In this document: piece by piece, positions 25,748 to 34,203 of the stretch
Layout of the letters: each line of letters starts with the position of its first letter
Position numbering within the stretch: position 1 is the first letter of the stretch
NCBI GenBank assembly: GCA_964611585.1
Contig: CAZTAK010000002.1
Span: forward strand, 1-64,000
DNA: 64,000 nt
Reading direction: 5' to 3'
From: CAZTAK01 sp964611585
GTDB lineage: Bacteria > Pseudomonadota > Alphaproteobacteria > SHVP01
The notes under the pieces: generated by a model
The model's input: the letters and a program-made list of their open reading frames with translations, nothing else
Database searches by the model: none
What the model was told of the DNA's origin: nothing
Program-made: the position numbers and the translations under genes

Positions 25748-26674
25748 CTAGGTACCGGCCTGAGCCGCGACCTCGGCAGCGAAGTCTGTCTCTTTCTTTT
25801 CGACGCCTTCGCCGAGCACAAAACGCGCAAAGCCGGTGATCTCGATCTGGGCGCCGGCATCCTGTCCTGCCGCCTCGATCGCATCGGCGACCTTGGTTTC
25901 GTTGTCGATCACGAACGTCTGCTCGGTCAGCACGATTTCTTGATAGAACTTCCGCAGCCGCCCCTCGACCATCTTCTCGATAATGTTCTCGGGCTTGCCC
26001 GACTCGCGCGCCTGTCCCGACAACACCTCGCGCTCGTGCTGTACAATATCGGCGTCCAGTTCGGCGACGTTCACCGCTTGCGGATTGGTGGCGGCGATAT
26101 GCATGGCAAGCTGTTTGCCAAACGCCGCGACCTTGGCCGCATCGCCCGACGATTTCAGGCCGACAATAACGCCGATCCGGCCCAATCCCGGCGACAGGGC
26201 GCCGTGAATGTATGCGGCGACCGCGCCCTCGTCGACGGCAAGGGCAGCGGTGCGGCGAAGATTCATGTTTTCGCCAAGAATCGAAATCATGTGGGTCACC
26301 TGATCGGCGATCGAACGGCTCGTCTCCGGATGGGCCGCGGCAGCGAGATCCTCAAGATTGCCGCCGCAATCGATGGCAACGCCCGCGACTGCCGACACGA
26401 AAGCCTGGAATTCTTCGTTGTGGCTGACGAAATCGGTTTCGGAATTGATTTCGACCATGCTGGCGGCGCGCTCGGCGGTGGCAATGCCGATCAAACCTTC
26501 AGCGGCAACACGGCTCGATTTCTTGGCCGCGGCAGCAAGCCCCTTGGTGCGAAGCCAGTCGGCGGCAGCCTCGAGGTTGCCGCCGGACTCGGTCAGAGCC
26601 TTCTTGCAGTCCATCATGCCTGCGCCGGTGCGCTCGCGCAGTTCCTTTACGAGGGAAGCGGTTATTTGCGTCAT
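25748..26674 (-). CDS. tsf: Elongation factor Ts
   Basis: A 308-residue guanine-nucleotide exchange factor for EF-Tu. The N-terminal UBA-like domain has the signature LRERTGAGMMDCKKAL. Next comes the core with ETDFVSHNEEFQAFV and the C-terminal dimer-like subdomain. It follows rpsB after 56 bp containing a strong hairpin, the classic rpsB-tsf arrangement. Confidence 0.97.
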   Translation of the reverse strand: MTQITASLVKELRERTGAGMMDCKKALTESGGNLEAAADWLRTKGLAAAAKKSSRVAAEGLIGIATAERAASMVEINSETDFVSHNEEFQAFVSAVAGVAIDCGGNLEDLAAAAHPETSRSIADQVTHMISILGENMNLRRTAALAVDEGAVAAYIHGALSPGLGRIGVIVGLKSSGDAAKVAAFGKQLAMHIAATNPQAVNVAELDADIVQHEREVLSGQARESGKPENIIEKMVEGRLRKFYQEIVLTEQTFVIDNETKVADAIEAAGQDAGAQIEITGFARFVLGEGVEKKETDFAAEVAAQAGT

Positions 26675-26698
26675 TTCAGTCCGTGAGTCGTCGTGATG

Positions 26699-26721
26699 GG
26701 GCGTCCGCGCCGCGGACGCCC
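26699..26721 (-). promoter_or_regulatory. Strong hairpin between rpsB and tsf
   Basis: GGGCGTCCGC (26699-26708) pairs perfectly with GCGGACGCCC (26712-26721) around a three-base loop. There is no T-run, so it is more likely an mRNA processing or attenuation structure that sets the S2 to EF-Ts ratio than a terminator. Confidence 0.55.
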
Positions 26722-26730
26722 ACCCAATCG

Positions 26731-27609
26731 TCAGGCCGCGGGGGTTGCCGGCGGCGTATCGGTTTCGGCCGGGTTTGCCTCGGCGCCAGCGGTTTCCGGC
26801 GCCGTTGGCGCGGTTTCGGCTGTACCGCTTTCGGCCGCAGGTTCGGCAGGCGCCGCTTCAGGCGGCAGCGATTCGGCCGGGGCCTCGATGGCCTCGCCGA
26901 CATCGCCGCCACTGGCCACAACCTCCTCCTGGATACCGTCGAGCACCGCGCCGGAAAGCAATTCGCAATACATCGCGATTGCCCGTAGGGCGTCGTCGTT
27001 GCCGGGGATCGGGTAGGTCACCCCGTCCGGGTCGGAGTTGGTATCGAGAATCGCGATCACGGGAATCCCGAGTTTGGCCGCCTCTTTGACCGCGATCTCT
27101 TCCTTGTTGGTGTCGATCACGATGAGGACGTCGGGTTGGCTGCCCATTTCCTTGATCCCGCCGAGGGCGCGTTCGAGCTTGTTGCGCTGGCGGTCAAGGT
27201 GCAGGAGCTCTTTCTTGGTAAGGCCACTGGCCTCGCCGGCAAGCTGCTCTTCGAAGTCGCGCAGCCGCTTGATCGAGACTGAAATCGTGCGCCAGTTGGT
27301 CAGCGTTCCGCCGAGCCAGCGGTGATTGATGTAGTACTGGCCGCAGCGATTGGCTGCCGTGGTTACGGCCTCGGAGGCCTGTCGCTTGGTGCCGACAAAC
27401 AGCACCCGGCCGCCGCCCGCAACCACGTCCCGAATCACCTGCATCGCCGCATACAGCATCGGCACCGTCTGCTGCAGATCGATGATGTGGATTCCGCTGC
27501 GTTCACCGAAGATGTAAGGCGCCATCTTCGGATTCCAGCGCCGGGTCTGGTGCCCAAAATGCACGCCAGCTTCGAGAAGCTGACGCATCGTGAATGTAGG
27601 AAGCGTCAT
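26731..27609 (-). CDS. rpsB: 30S ribosomal protein S2
   Basis: A 292-residue protein of the small subunit, needed for S1 docking. The N-terminus (MRQLLEAGVHFGHQTRRWNPKM), IDLQQTVPML, FVGTKRQA and GNDDALRAI are conserved. After about residue 225 it carries a tail of some 65 residues rich in Ala, Glu and Pro (PESLPPEAAPAEPAAESG region), longer than the E. coli protein and seen in other alphaproteobacteria. It is first in the rpsB-tsf operon. Confidence 0.97.
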   Translation of the reverse strand: MTLPTFTMRQLLEAGVHFGHQTRRWNPKMAPYIFGERSGIHIIDLQQTVPMLYAAMQVIRDVVAGGGRVLFVGTKRQASEAVTTAANRCGQYYINHRWLGGTLTNWRTISVSIKRLRDFEEQLAGEASGLTKKELLHLDRQRNKLERALGGIKEMGSQPDVLIVIDTNKEEIAVKEAAKLGIPVIAILDTNSDPDGVTYPIPGNDDALRAIAMYCELLSGAVLDGIQEEVVASGGDVGEAIEAPAESLPPEAAPAEPAAESGTAETAPTAPETAGAEANPAETDTPPATPAA

Positions 27610-27673
27610 CGTCTTTCCTTTACCGGTTATTCCGCCGCGGGCAGAGATCCGGGCTGTGGCCCGAACACCGGAT

Positions 27674-27701
27674 GGCCGGCCGGCATGTGTGCCGTCCGGC
27701 C
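27674..27701 (-). promoter_or_regulatory. Hairpin in the rpsB mRNA leader
   Basis: GGCCGG (27674-27679) pairs with CCGGCC (27696-27701), and an inner CGGCA (27681-27685) pairs with TGCCG (27690-27694), with one mismatch between. It lies 65-92 bp before the rpsB start on the predicted leader. S2 is known to repress its own operon in other bacteria through the leader; that role here is inference. Confidence 0.5.
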
Positions 27702-27739
27702 GTCACCCGCGTGAGAAGTTTTGGCTTGCGCCGGGGCGG

Positions 27740-27768
27740 TTGATAGCCCCAGACGAGGCCGAGAGCAA
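27740..27768 (-). promoter_or_regulatory. Candidate sigma-70 promoter of rpsB-tsf
   Basis: On the minus strand a -35 TTGCTC (27763-27768) and a -10 TATCAA (27740-27745) have 17-bp spacing. The transcript would begin near 27733 and have a leader of about 120 bases containing the hairpin at 27674-27701. Confidence 0.5.
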
Positions 27769-27944
27769 GGGGATTCGGCGATTTCGGCCCGGATTCGTCA
27801 ATATTGCCCGAGCCCCCCCTGGTGATCGACCTGTTCCCTCGAGACGATCATCTTGAATTGCATCGTCGTCACAACGGCGAATTCTCGCGCCGTCGTCAAA
27901 ACTGGCTTGATTTCAATGTCTTGTGTGGTTTTCTTATCAAAAAC

Positions 27945-30900
27945 CTAGAGGTCGCGCAGCCGCACCACCCCCGGCGCCATTTCCAGTTCGGCCCGCAGCG
28001 CCGGTGAAATGGCAAACCCGCCCGGCAGACCGATTTCGACAACTCGGCCCTCCTCGGCAATTTGCACATGAAGGTGAATGTGCCCGCGCCCCTTCGAGGC
28101 CGCTTCGAGGTGGGCACGCAGAACGCCGAAATCTTCTTCGGATCCCGCAGCGTCAAGGAATACCTCGAGTCCGGCGGCGGCGTGCGCCACGGCCGCGTCG
28201 AGGGATTGTATTCTCTGCGCCGTAAGCCTGACCTCACCGTTGTCGTCGACCCGGGCCTCGACAGTGGCAAGCACCGATTTGCCGCCCTCTAGCAATTCAC
28301 GCGCCGCCGCGAGTTGTTCCGAAAAAACGGTGATCTCGTAGGCACCACTCGAATCCGAAAGACGCAGGAAGGCGAACCGGTTGCCACGCGACGAGCGGTG
28401 TTCGCGCCGGCCCAGCACGGCGCCCGCCAGTTTGATTCGGCGCGCCTCGCCGCTCGCCTGGGCAACGGCGTCGGCATGTGTCACAACGCCCAGCCGTTCG
28501 AGGCTGGTGGCATAGGATTCGAGCGGGTGTGCCGTCAGGTAGGTGCCGACGGCATCGAATTCTTCCTTCAGGAGGTCCATCTTCGACCACGGATCGGCCG
28601 TGACCCGGATGGTGTCCGGGGCCGTCTCCGACGACGCCCCGAACAGGCTTTCCTGTCCGCTTTCGCGCGCAGCAGCCGAGCTGGCGGCGTGACGAAGGAG
28701 AGTCTCGGCGGCAGCCAGTACGCCGGCGCGGTTGATTTCGAGAGAATCGAAGGCGCCAGCGCGCGCCAGGTTCTCGATCTGGCGCTTGTTGACCAGATGC
28801 GGGTCAAGGCGTTCGGCGAACCCGGTCAGGCTGGTGAAGGGACCGCCCGCCTCGCGCGCCGCCACCAGTCCCTGCATGGCGGCGCGGCCCACGTTCTTGA
28901 CGGCGGCCAGCGCATAGCGCACCGCCGCGTTGCCGCTTGCATCCGTCTCGACCGTGAAATCGGCACCCGATCTATTCACGTCGGGCGGCAGCATGGTGAT
29001 CTCTAGCCGCTTGAGCTCCTCCCGGGAAACGGCAAGTTTTTCGGTGTGATTGAGGTCGAGTGTCATGGTTGCGGCAAAGAACTCGACCGGATGGTTGGCT
29101 TTGAGCCACGCGGTCTGGTAGGCCAAGAGCGCATACCCCGCCGAGTGCGCCTTGTTGAAGCCGTAGCCGGCGAACTTGTCGACCAGGACGAAAACGTACT
29201 CGGCGCGATCCCTCTCGACGCCGCGCGCCACGGCACCATCCACAAACGTGTCGCGCTGCGCCGCCATTTCGGATTTGATCTTCTTGCCCATGGCGCGCCG
29301 CAGCAGATCGGCTTGCGCCAGCGTGAATCCCGCGAACACCTGGGCAATCTGCATTACCTGTTCCTGATAGATGATGACGCCATAGGTGTCCTTGACCACG
29401 GGTTCGATGGATTCGTGCAGGAATTCCGGGGCCTCGCGCCCGTTCTTGCAGGCCACATACTTCGGGATGTTCTCCATCGGACCCGGACGGAAGAGAGCGA
29501 CCAGGGCAATCAGGTCCTCGATATTGCTCGGTTCGGAATCGCGCAACAGATCGCGCATCCCGCCCGATTCAAACTGGAACACGCCGACCGATTCGGCACG
29601 CTGCAACATCTCGTAGGTGGCGCGATCGTCGAGCGGGATGTGGGCGATGTCGATATCGATGCCGCGCCCGGCCAGCAGCCGCACCGTGCGGTCGATCACC
29701 GACAACGTCTTGAGGCCGAGAAAATCGAACTTCACCAGGCCGGATTGCTCGGCGTATTTCATTGAGAACTGCGTCGCCGGCATGTCCGAGCGCGGGTCCT
29801 GATAAAGGGGCACCAGCTCATTCAGCGGCCGGTCGGCGATGACGATTCCGGCGGCGTGGGTCGAGGCGTGGCGGTAAAGGCCTTCGAGTTTTTGGGCGAT
29901 GTCGAGCAACCGATCGACGCCCTCTTCGCGGGCGCGCAAGTCGTCGAACCGCGGTTCCGATTTGATCGCCTCGGCCAGTTTGACCGGGTTGGCCGAGTTG
30001 TGGGGGACCAGCTTGCTGAGCCGGTCGACGAGGCCATAGGGAAGTTGCAGTACCCGTCCGACGTCGCGGATCGCCGCGCGCGCTTGCAGGGTTCCGAAGG
30101 TGATGATTTGCGCGACCCGGTCGTGGCCGAATTGCTCCTGCACGTAGTGGATGACCTCGTCGCGGCGATCCTGGCAAAAATCGATGTCGAAATCCGGCAT
30201 CGAGACGCGGTCCGGATTGAGAAAACGCTCGAACAGCAGGCCGAAGCGCAACGGATCGAGATCGGTAATCGTCAGCGCCCAGGCTACCAGCGAACCGGCG
30301 CCGGAGCCCCGTCCCGGCCCGACCGGGATGTCGTGATCGCGCGCCCAGGCGATGAAATCGGCAACGATCAGGAAATACCCGGCGTAGTTCATGCCGGTGA
30401 TGACGCCGAGCTCGTGTTGAAGCCGTTCGCGGTAAGGATTGGCGGCCTCGGCCTGCGCCGCCGCTGCCATGCCGGCGCGAAAAACCTCGGTTTCGAGGCG
30501 GCGTTCGAGACCGGCAACTGCGAGCACCGCGAGCTCTTCACCCTCGTTGCGGCCCGGTTCGGTCGGGTAGCGCGGCAGGATCGGTTCGCGCTCGGTGGGC
30601 GCATAGGCGCAGCGCCGGGCAATCACCAGCGTGTTGGTGAGCGCCTCCGGCAGGTCGGCAAACAGGGCCGCCATTTCTTCAACGCTCTTGAAGCGGTGCT
30701 CCGGCGTCAGGCGGCGGCGCTCGGCCTGCGAGACGTAGGCGCCCTCCGCGACACAAATGAGCGCATCGTGGGCCTCGAACATGTCCTCGCCGGCGAAAAA
30801 AGCTTCGTTGGTGGCGACGATCGGAAGATCGTGCTGGTAAGCGAGCGCGAGCAGTTCGTGTTCGACCGGCCCGGGGCCTGAGCCGTAGCGCTGTAATTCG

Positions 30901-31421
30901 ATATAGAGCCGCCCCGGAAACAAGGTTTCGAGCCGTTGCAACAGCCCCTCGGCGATCTCGGCCTGGCCCCGGCCCAGCAACCGGTCCACCGGCCCGGAAG
31001 CGCCTCCCGTCAGGGCGATCAGGCCGTCGGTCAAGTCCGCGAGCGCGTCGATGTGCAGATGCGGCGGCTCGCCCATCGGGGTTTCGAGAAAAGAACGGCT
31101 CGACAGTTTCAGCAAGTTACCGTAGCCGGTCTCGTTCTGGACCAGCAATACGAGGTATTCGCTGTCGTGCCCGCCGGCGTCGCCGTCGCCGGTTGCTTCG
31201 CGGCGCATCGCAACCGCGGTTCCGACAATCGGCTGGATCCCGGCATTGCGGCAGGCGTTGGAAAATTCGAGGGCGCCGAAAAGGTTGCCGGTATCGGTAA
31301 CGGCAACGGCGGGCATCCGGTGCATGCGGCACAGCGCCACCAGATCGGCGATCCGGAGCGCCCCTTCGGACAGCGAATAGGCGGAGTGAACGTGAAGGTG
31401 GACGAATTCGGCGTGCGGCAT
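27945..31421 (-). CDS. dnaE: DNA polymerase III subunit alpha
   Basis: The 1158-residue replicative polymerase (DnaE1 type). An N-terminal PHP domain opens with VHLHVHSAYSLSEGAL. The palm has the catalytic aspartates in MPDFDIDFCQDRRDEVI, with fingers after it (GKKIKSEMAAQRDTF, YGFNKAHSAGYALLAYQTAWLK). A helix-hairpin-helix and an OB-fold domain (IKLAGAVLGRREHRSSRGNRFAFLRL) lead to a short C-terminal region. Length is normal. In relatives dnaE follows lolC-lolD; here a plus-strand methyltransferase gene separates them. Confidence 0.96.
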   Translation of the reverse strand: MPHAEFVHLHVHSAYSLSEGALRIADLVALCRMHRMPAVAVTDTGNLFGALEFSNACRNAGIQPIVGTAVAMRREATGDGDAGGHDSEYLVLLVQNETGYGNLLKLSSRSFLETPMGEPPHLHIDALADLTDGLIALTGGASGPVDRLLGRGQAEIAEGLLQRLETLFPGRLYIELQRYGSGPGPVEHELLALAYQHDLPIVATNEAFFAGEDMFEAHDALICVAEGAYVSQAERRRLTPEHRFKSVEEMAALFADLPEALTNTLVIARRCAYAPTEREPILPRYPTEPGRNEGEELAVLAVAGLERRLETEVFRAGMAAAAQAEAANPYRERLQHELGVITGMNYAGYFLIVADFIAWARDHDIPVGPGRGSGAGSLVAWALTITDLDPLRFGLLFERFLNPDRVSMPDFDIDFCQDRRDEVIHYVQEQFGHDRVAQIITFGTLQARAAIRDVGRVLQLPYGLVDRLSKLVPHNSANPVKLAEAIKSEPRFDDLRAREEGVDRLLDIAQKLEGLYRHASTHAAGIVIADRPLNELVPLYQDPRSDMPATQFSMKYAEQSGLVKFDFLGLKTLSVIDRTVRLLAGRGIDIDIAHIPLDDRATYEMLQRAESVGVFQFESGGMRDLLRDSEPSNIEDLIALVALFRPGPMENIPKYVACKNGREAPEFLHESIEPVVKDTYGVIIYQEQVMQIAQVFAGFTLAQADLLRRAMGKKIKSEMAAQRDTFVDGAVARGVERDRAEYVFVLVDKFAGYGFNKAHSAGYALLAYQTAWLKANHPVEFFAATMTLDLNHTEKLAVSREELKRLEITMLPPDVNRSGADFTVETDASGNAAVRYALAAVKNVGRAAMQGLVAAREAGGPFTSLTGFAERLDPHLVNKRQIENLARAGAFDSLEINRAGVLAAAETLLRHAASSAAARESGQESLFGASSETAPDTIRVTADPWSKMDLLKEEFDAVGTYLTAHPLESYATSLERLGVVTHADAVAQASGEARRIKLAGAVLGRREHRSSRGNRFAFLRLSDSSGAYEITVFSEQLAAARELLEGGKSVLATVEARVDDNGEVRLTAQRIQSLDAAVAHAAAGLEVFLDAAGSEEDFGVLRAHLEAASKGRGHIHLHVQIAEEGRVVEIGLPGGFAISPALRAELEMAPGVVRLRDL

Positions 31422-31651
31422 GGCGGGAAACTCTACGGAGCGAAATCGCGGATCATGCTGCTAGGCCATCGCAGTCCCCAAGGTTCCACAGCCGCCGGGC
31501 CAAGTCATCCACTAATGCGGCCCCTCGCCGGTGCATCTCAAGGCCAAGCGTAGGCCTGCCCCGAGGGGCCCCGGGCACGGCACCTTCACGGCGGTTGGCG
31601 GCAAGCCGCGCGGGTCCTGTGCACCCGTGGGTCACGCAGTATGATGCGGGC

Positions 31652-32230
31652 ATGGACGATTATCTCATCGACCGAGTTCCCCAGGCCCTGCCGGCCATCG
31701 AGGCGGAAACCCGCGACGCCGGGTTCGGCATGGCCTCGGATCGCCGGGCCGGCGCGCTGCTGCGCGTCCTGGCGGCGAGCCGCCCGCAGGGCCGGTTTCT
31801 GGAACTCGGCACCGGCTGCGGTCTCTCCGCCGCATGGCTGCTGGATGGGATGGACAGCGGCGCGACGCTGATTCCCGTCGACGTCGAGGAGACCGTGAGT
31901 CGGATTGCCGGCCGCCACCTCGGACAGGACCGGCGGCTGACCCTTGTCGTCGCCGGCGCCCAGGCCTGGCTTCGCAGTTTTCGCGGCGCGCCGTGCGATC
32001 TGATTTTTGCCGACGCCATGCCTGGAAAATACCAACACTTCGATCTCGCCTGGGGTGCCCTTTCAAAGGGCGGTATCTATGTCATTGACGACATGCTGCC
32101 GCAGGACAACTGGCCCGAAGGTCACGCCGGTCAGGTCGAAAAGCTGCTTCGTGACCTCGACAGCCGCACCGATTGCCGGCTGGTGCGCTTGAGCTGGAGC
32201 AGCGGCGTGGTCCTTGCGGTGCGAACTTAG
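31652..32230 (+). CDS. Class I SAM-dependent methyltransferase (O-methyltransferase-like)
   Basis: A 192-residue protein with the Rossmann SAM-binding motif I FLELGTGCGLSAAWL (about residues 49-63). An acidic strand end (IPVDVEE), a DLIFADAMPGKY segment and YVIDDMLPQDNW follow, as in the small O-methyltransferase families. Substrate unknown. The ATG at 31652 gives a compact start; the frame is open to 31595 without a better site. It is the only plus-strand gene between 12.9 and 35.7 kb and interrupts the minus-strand lolD-dnaE order, so it may be a later insertion. Confidence 0.75.
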   Translation: MDDYLIDRVPQALPAIEAETRDAGFGMASDRRAGALLRVLAASRPQGRFLELGTGCGLSAAWLLDGMDSGATLIPVDVEETVSRIAGRHLGQDRRLTLVVAGAQAWLRSFRGAPCDLIFADAMPGKYQHFDLAWGALSKGGIYVIDDMLPQDNWPEGHAGQVEKLLRDLDSRTDCRLVRLSWSSGVVLAVRT

Positions 32231-32260
32231 TTTCGCGATTCGGGCGCACACCTTCAGGCC

Positions 32261-32962
32261 CTACCCCGGTTCGGTACTCAAAACCCCTTCGTGCAGATAA
32301 ATCGTGCGGTCCATGCGCCGGGCCAGCCCCTGATTGTGTGTCGCGATCAGGGCGGCGAGCCCCTCGTTGCGGACGAGATCGAGCAGTTTGGTAAATACGC
32401 CGTCGGCGGTGCGCTCGTCGAGGTTGCCGGTCGGTTCGTCGGCCAGCAATATCTTCGGTTCGTTGGCAATGGCGCGGGCGATGGCGGCGCGCTGCTGTTC
32501 GCCGCCCGAGAGCCGCGCCGGTCGGTGGCCGGTGCGCTCGCCAAGACCGAACCGGCCAAGCAGATCGTTGGCCCGCACCCGCGCCGCCGCTTTGGTCCGC
32601 CCGGCGATCAGTTGTGGCAGGACGACGTTTTCGAGCGCCGAGAATTCGGGCAGCAAATGGTGAAACTGGTAGAGGAATCCAAGCGTGGTGCGCCGGATCC
32701 GCGTGCGCTCGGAATCGCCAAGCCGGACGGTGTCGCGCTCCTCGACGAATACCTCGCCGCCGTCGGGCGGCTCCAGCAGCCCGGCGATTTGCAGCAGCGT
32801 CGATTTCCCCGAACCCGAGGGGCCCAAGAGCGCCACTGTTTCCCCGACGCCCAGCGTCAGCGACGCCCCGCGCAGCACTTCCAGCACATTGCCGCCCTGG
32901 TGGAAGCGGCGGACGATACCCTTGAGTTCGAGGACCGGGCCGGCCGCGGCCGGGGCCGTCAT
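32261..32962 (-). CDS. lolD: Lipoprotein-releasing ABC transporter ATPase LolD
   Basis: A 233-residue ATPase that powers release of lipoproteins from the inner membrane for transport to the outer membrane. Walker A is GPSGSGKST, the signature is RLSGGEQQRAAIARA, and Walker B is ILLADEPTGNLD. The family-typical LGFLYQFHHLLPEFSALENV is present, which separates LolD from other MacB-like ATPases. The start at 32962 overlaps the permease stop as ATGA; a longer frame to 33007 lies inside the permease gene. Confidence 0.94.
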   Translation of the reverse strand: MTAPAAAGPVLELKGIVRRFHQGGNVLEVLRGASLTLGVGETVALLGPSGSGKSTLLQIAGLLEPPDGGEVFVEERDTVRLGDSERTRIRRTTLGFLYQFHHLLPEFSALENVVLPQLIAGRTKAAARVRANDLLGRFGLGERTGHRPARLSGGEQQRAAIARAIANEPKILLADEPTGNLDERTADGVFTKLLDLVRNEGLAALIATHNQGLARRMDRTIYLHEGVLSTEPG

Positions 32963-34200
32963 TCGTATCGCAACGCTTCGACCGGATCGAGGCGCGCTGC
33001 CCGCCACGACGGATAAATCGTCGCCAGAAACGAAAGCGCCAGACCCATCAAAACCACGGTCGCGACTTCGCCCGGGTCGATCTTGGCCGGCAGCTGCGAC
33101 AGAAAATAGATCTCGGCCGCGAACAGGTCTGTTCCGGTCAGGCTTTCGAGGCCACGGCGGATGGTTTCGATGTTGGCGGCGAAGGCGACGCCGAGCCCCA
33201 GTCCCAGCGCGGTTCCGATCACGCCGATGCTGGCGCCGGCAATGAAGAACACGCGCATCACCATGCCTCGGGTCGCCCCCATGGTGCGCAGGATGGCGAT
33301 GTCGCGCCCTTTATCCTTCACCAGCATGATGAGACTGGAAATAATGTTGAACGCAGCGACCAGAATGATCAGCGTCAGAATCAGGAACATGACGTTGCGT
33401 TCGATCTGAAGCGCATTGAAATAATGCGAATTGACCTGCTGCCAGTCGTTCAGGCGCATGGGCCCGGTAAGGGGGATCAGGCGCTGGCGCACCCCGTTCA
33501 CGTCGTCGGGATCGTCGATCCGCACTTCGATCGCGCCGACCGATTGATCCATACGGAAATAGACCTGCGCCGCCGCCAGCGGCATGAACACGAACGCCGA
33601 ATCGTATTCGAACATGCCGATCTCGAAGGTTGCGGCGACGCGGTAGGCGCGCGCGCGCGGCACCGTGCCGAACGGCGTCGCGGTGCCCTCGGGCGAGATC
33701 AGCGTGAGGGTGTCGCCGACGCGGACCCCCAGCCGCCGGGCAAGCTGGTTGCCGATAATCACGTCGGTCTCGGGGTCGAGCGACACCGGCGCGGCGCCGC
33801 TAATCCCGTCGCCCACCAGGGTGTGCTCCTGCAAATCGCTCATGCGAATGCCGCGCACCAATGCCCCGGTGGCGGTATTGTTGGCGGTCGCCATCACCTG
33901 ACCGTCGATGATCGGGATGGCGCTGACGACTCCTTCGAGGGCGCCGATACGCGTTGCGAGATCGTCATAACCGCGCACCGGCCCGGACACGCTTTGCACA
34001 ACCAGATGGCCATTGAGCCCGAGGATGCGCCCGAGCAATTCGTCGCGGAAGCCGTTCATCACCGACAGCACCACGATCAGGGTGCCGACCCCAAGGGCGA
34101 TGCCGAGCAGTGAAAATCCGGCGATGACGGAAATGAATCCCTCCGCCCGGCGCGCCCGCAAATAGCGCCCTGCCACCATCCATTCGAAGGCGGAAAACAC
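32959..34200 (-). CDS. lolC: Lipoprotein-releasing ABC transporter permease LolC/E
   Basis: A 413-residue permease with one N-terminal membrane helix (ISVIAGFSLLGIALGVGTLIVVLSV), a large periplasmic MacB-like domain and three C-terminal helices of the FtsX fold. It starts with FEWMVAGRYLRARRAEGF, typical of LolC/LolE. Only one permease gene is present, so it probably works as a homodimer (LolF-like) with LolD, as in other non-gammaproteobacteria. It is four bases after proS. Confidence 0.92.
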   Translation of the reverse strand: MFSAFEWMVAGRYLRARRAEGFISVIAGFSLLGIALGVGTLIVVLSVMNGFRDELLGRILGLNGHLVVQSVSGPVRGYDDLATRIGALEGVVSAIPIIDGQVMATANNTATGALVRGIRMSDLQEHTLVGDGISGAAPVSLDPETDVIIGNQLARRLGVRVGDTLTLISPEGTATPFGTVPRARAYRVAATFEIGMFEYDSAFVFMPLAAAQVYFRMDQSVGAIEVRIDDPDDVNGVRQRLIPLTGPMRLNDWQQVNSHYFNALQIERNVMFLILTLIILVAAFNIISSLIMLVKDKGRDIAILRTMGATRGMVMRVFFIAGASIGVIGTALGLGLGVAFAANIETIRRGLESLTGTDLFAAEIYFLSQLPAKIDPGEVATVVLMGLALSFLATIYPSWRAARLDPVEALRYE

Positions 34201-34203
34201 GGC

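Larger units (their letters stand above)
27610..27944. other. Leader and promoter region of rpsB, downstream of dnaE
   Basis: A 335-bp stretch with no convincing gene. It contains a candidate sigma-70 promoter and a long leader hairpin of rpsB, both listed separately. A small hairpin, GGTTTT/AAAACC (about 27927-27944), lies at the dnaE stop without a T-run. Confidence 0.6.

Noticed and set aside
25369..25884. 171-codon minus-strand frame between tsf and pyrH
   Set aside because: It overlaps the end of tsf and the terminator hairpin and has no family features.
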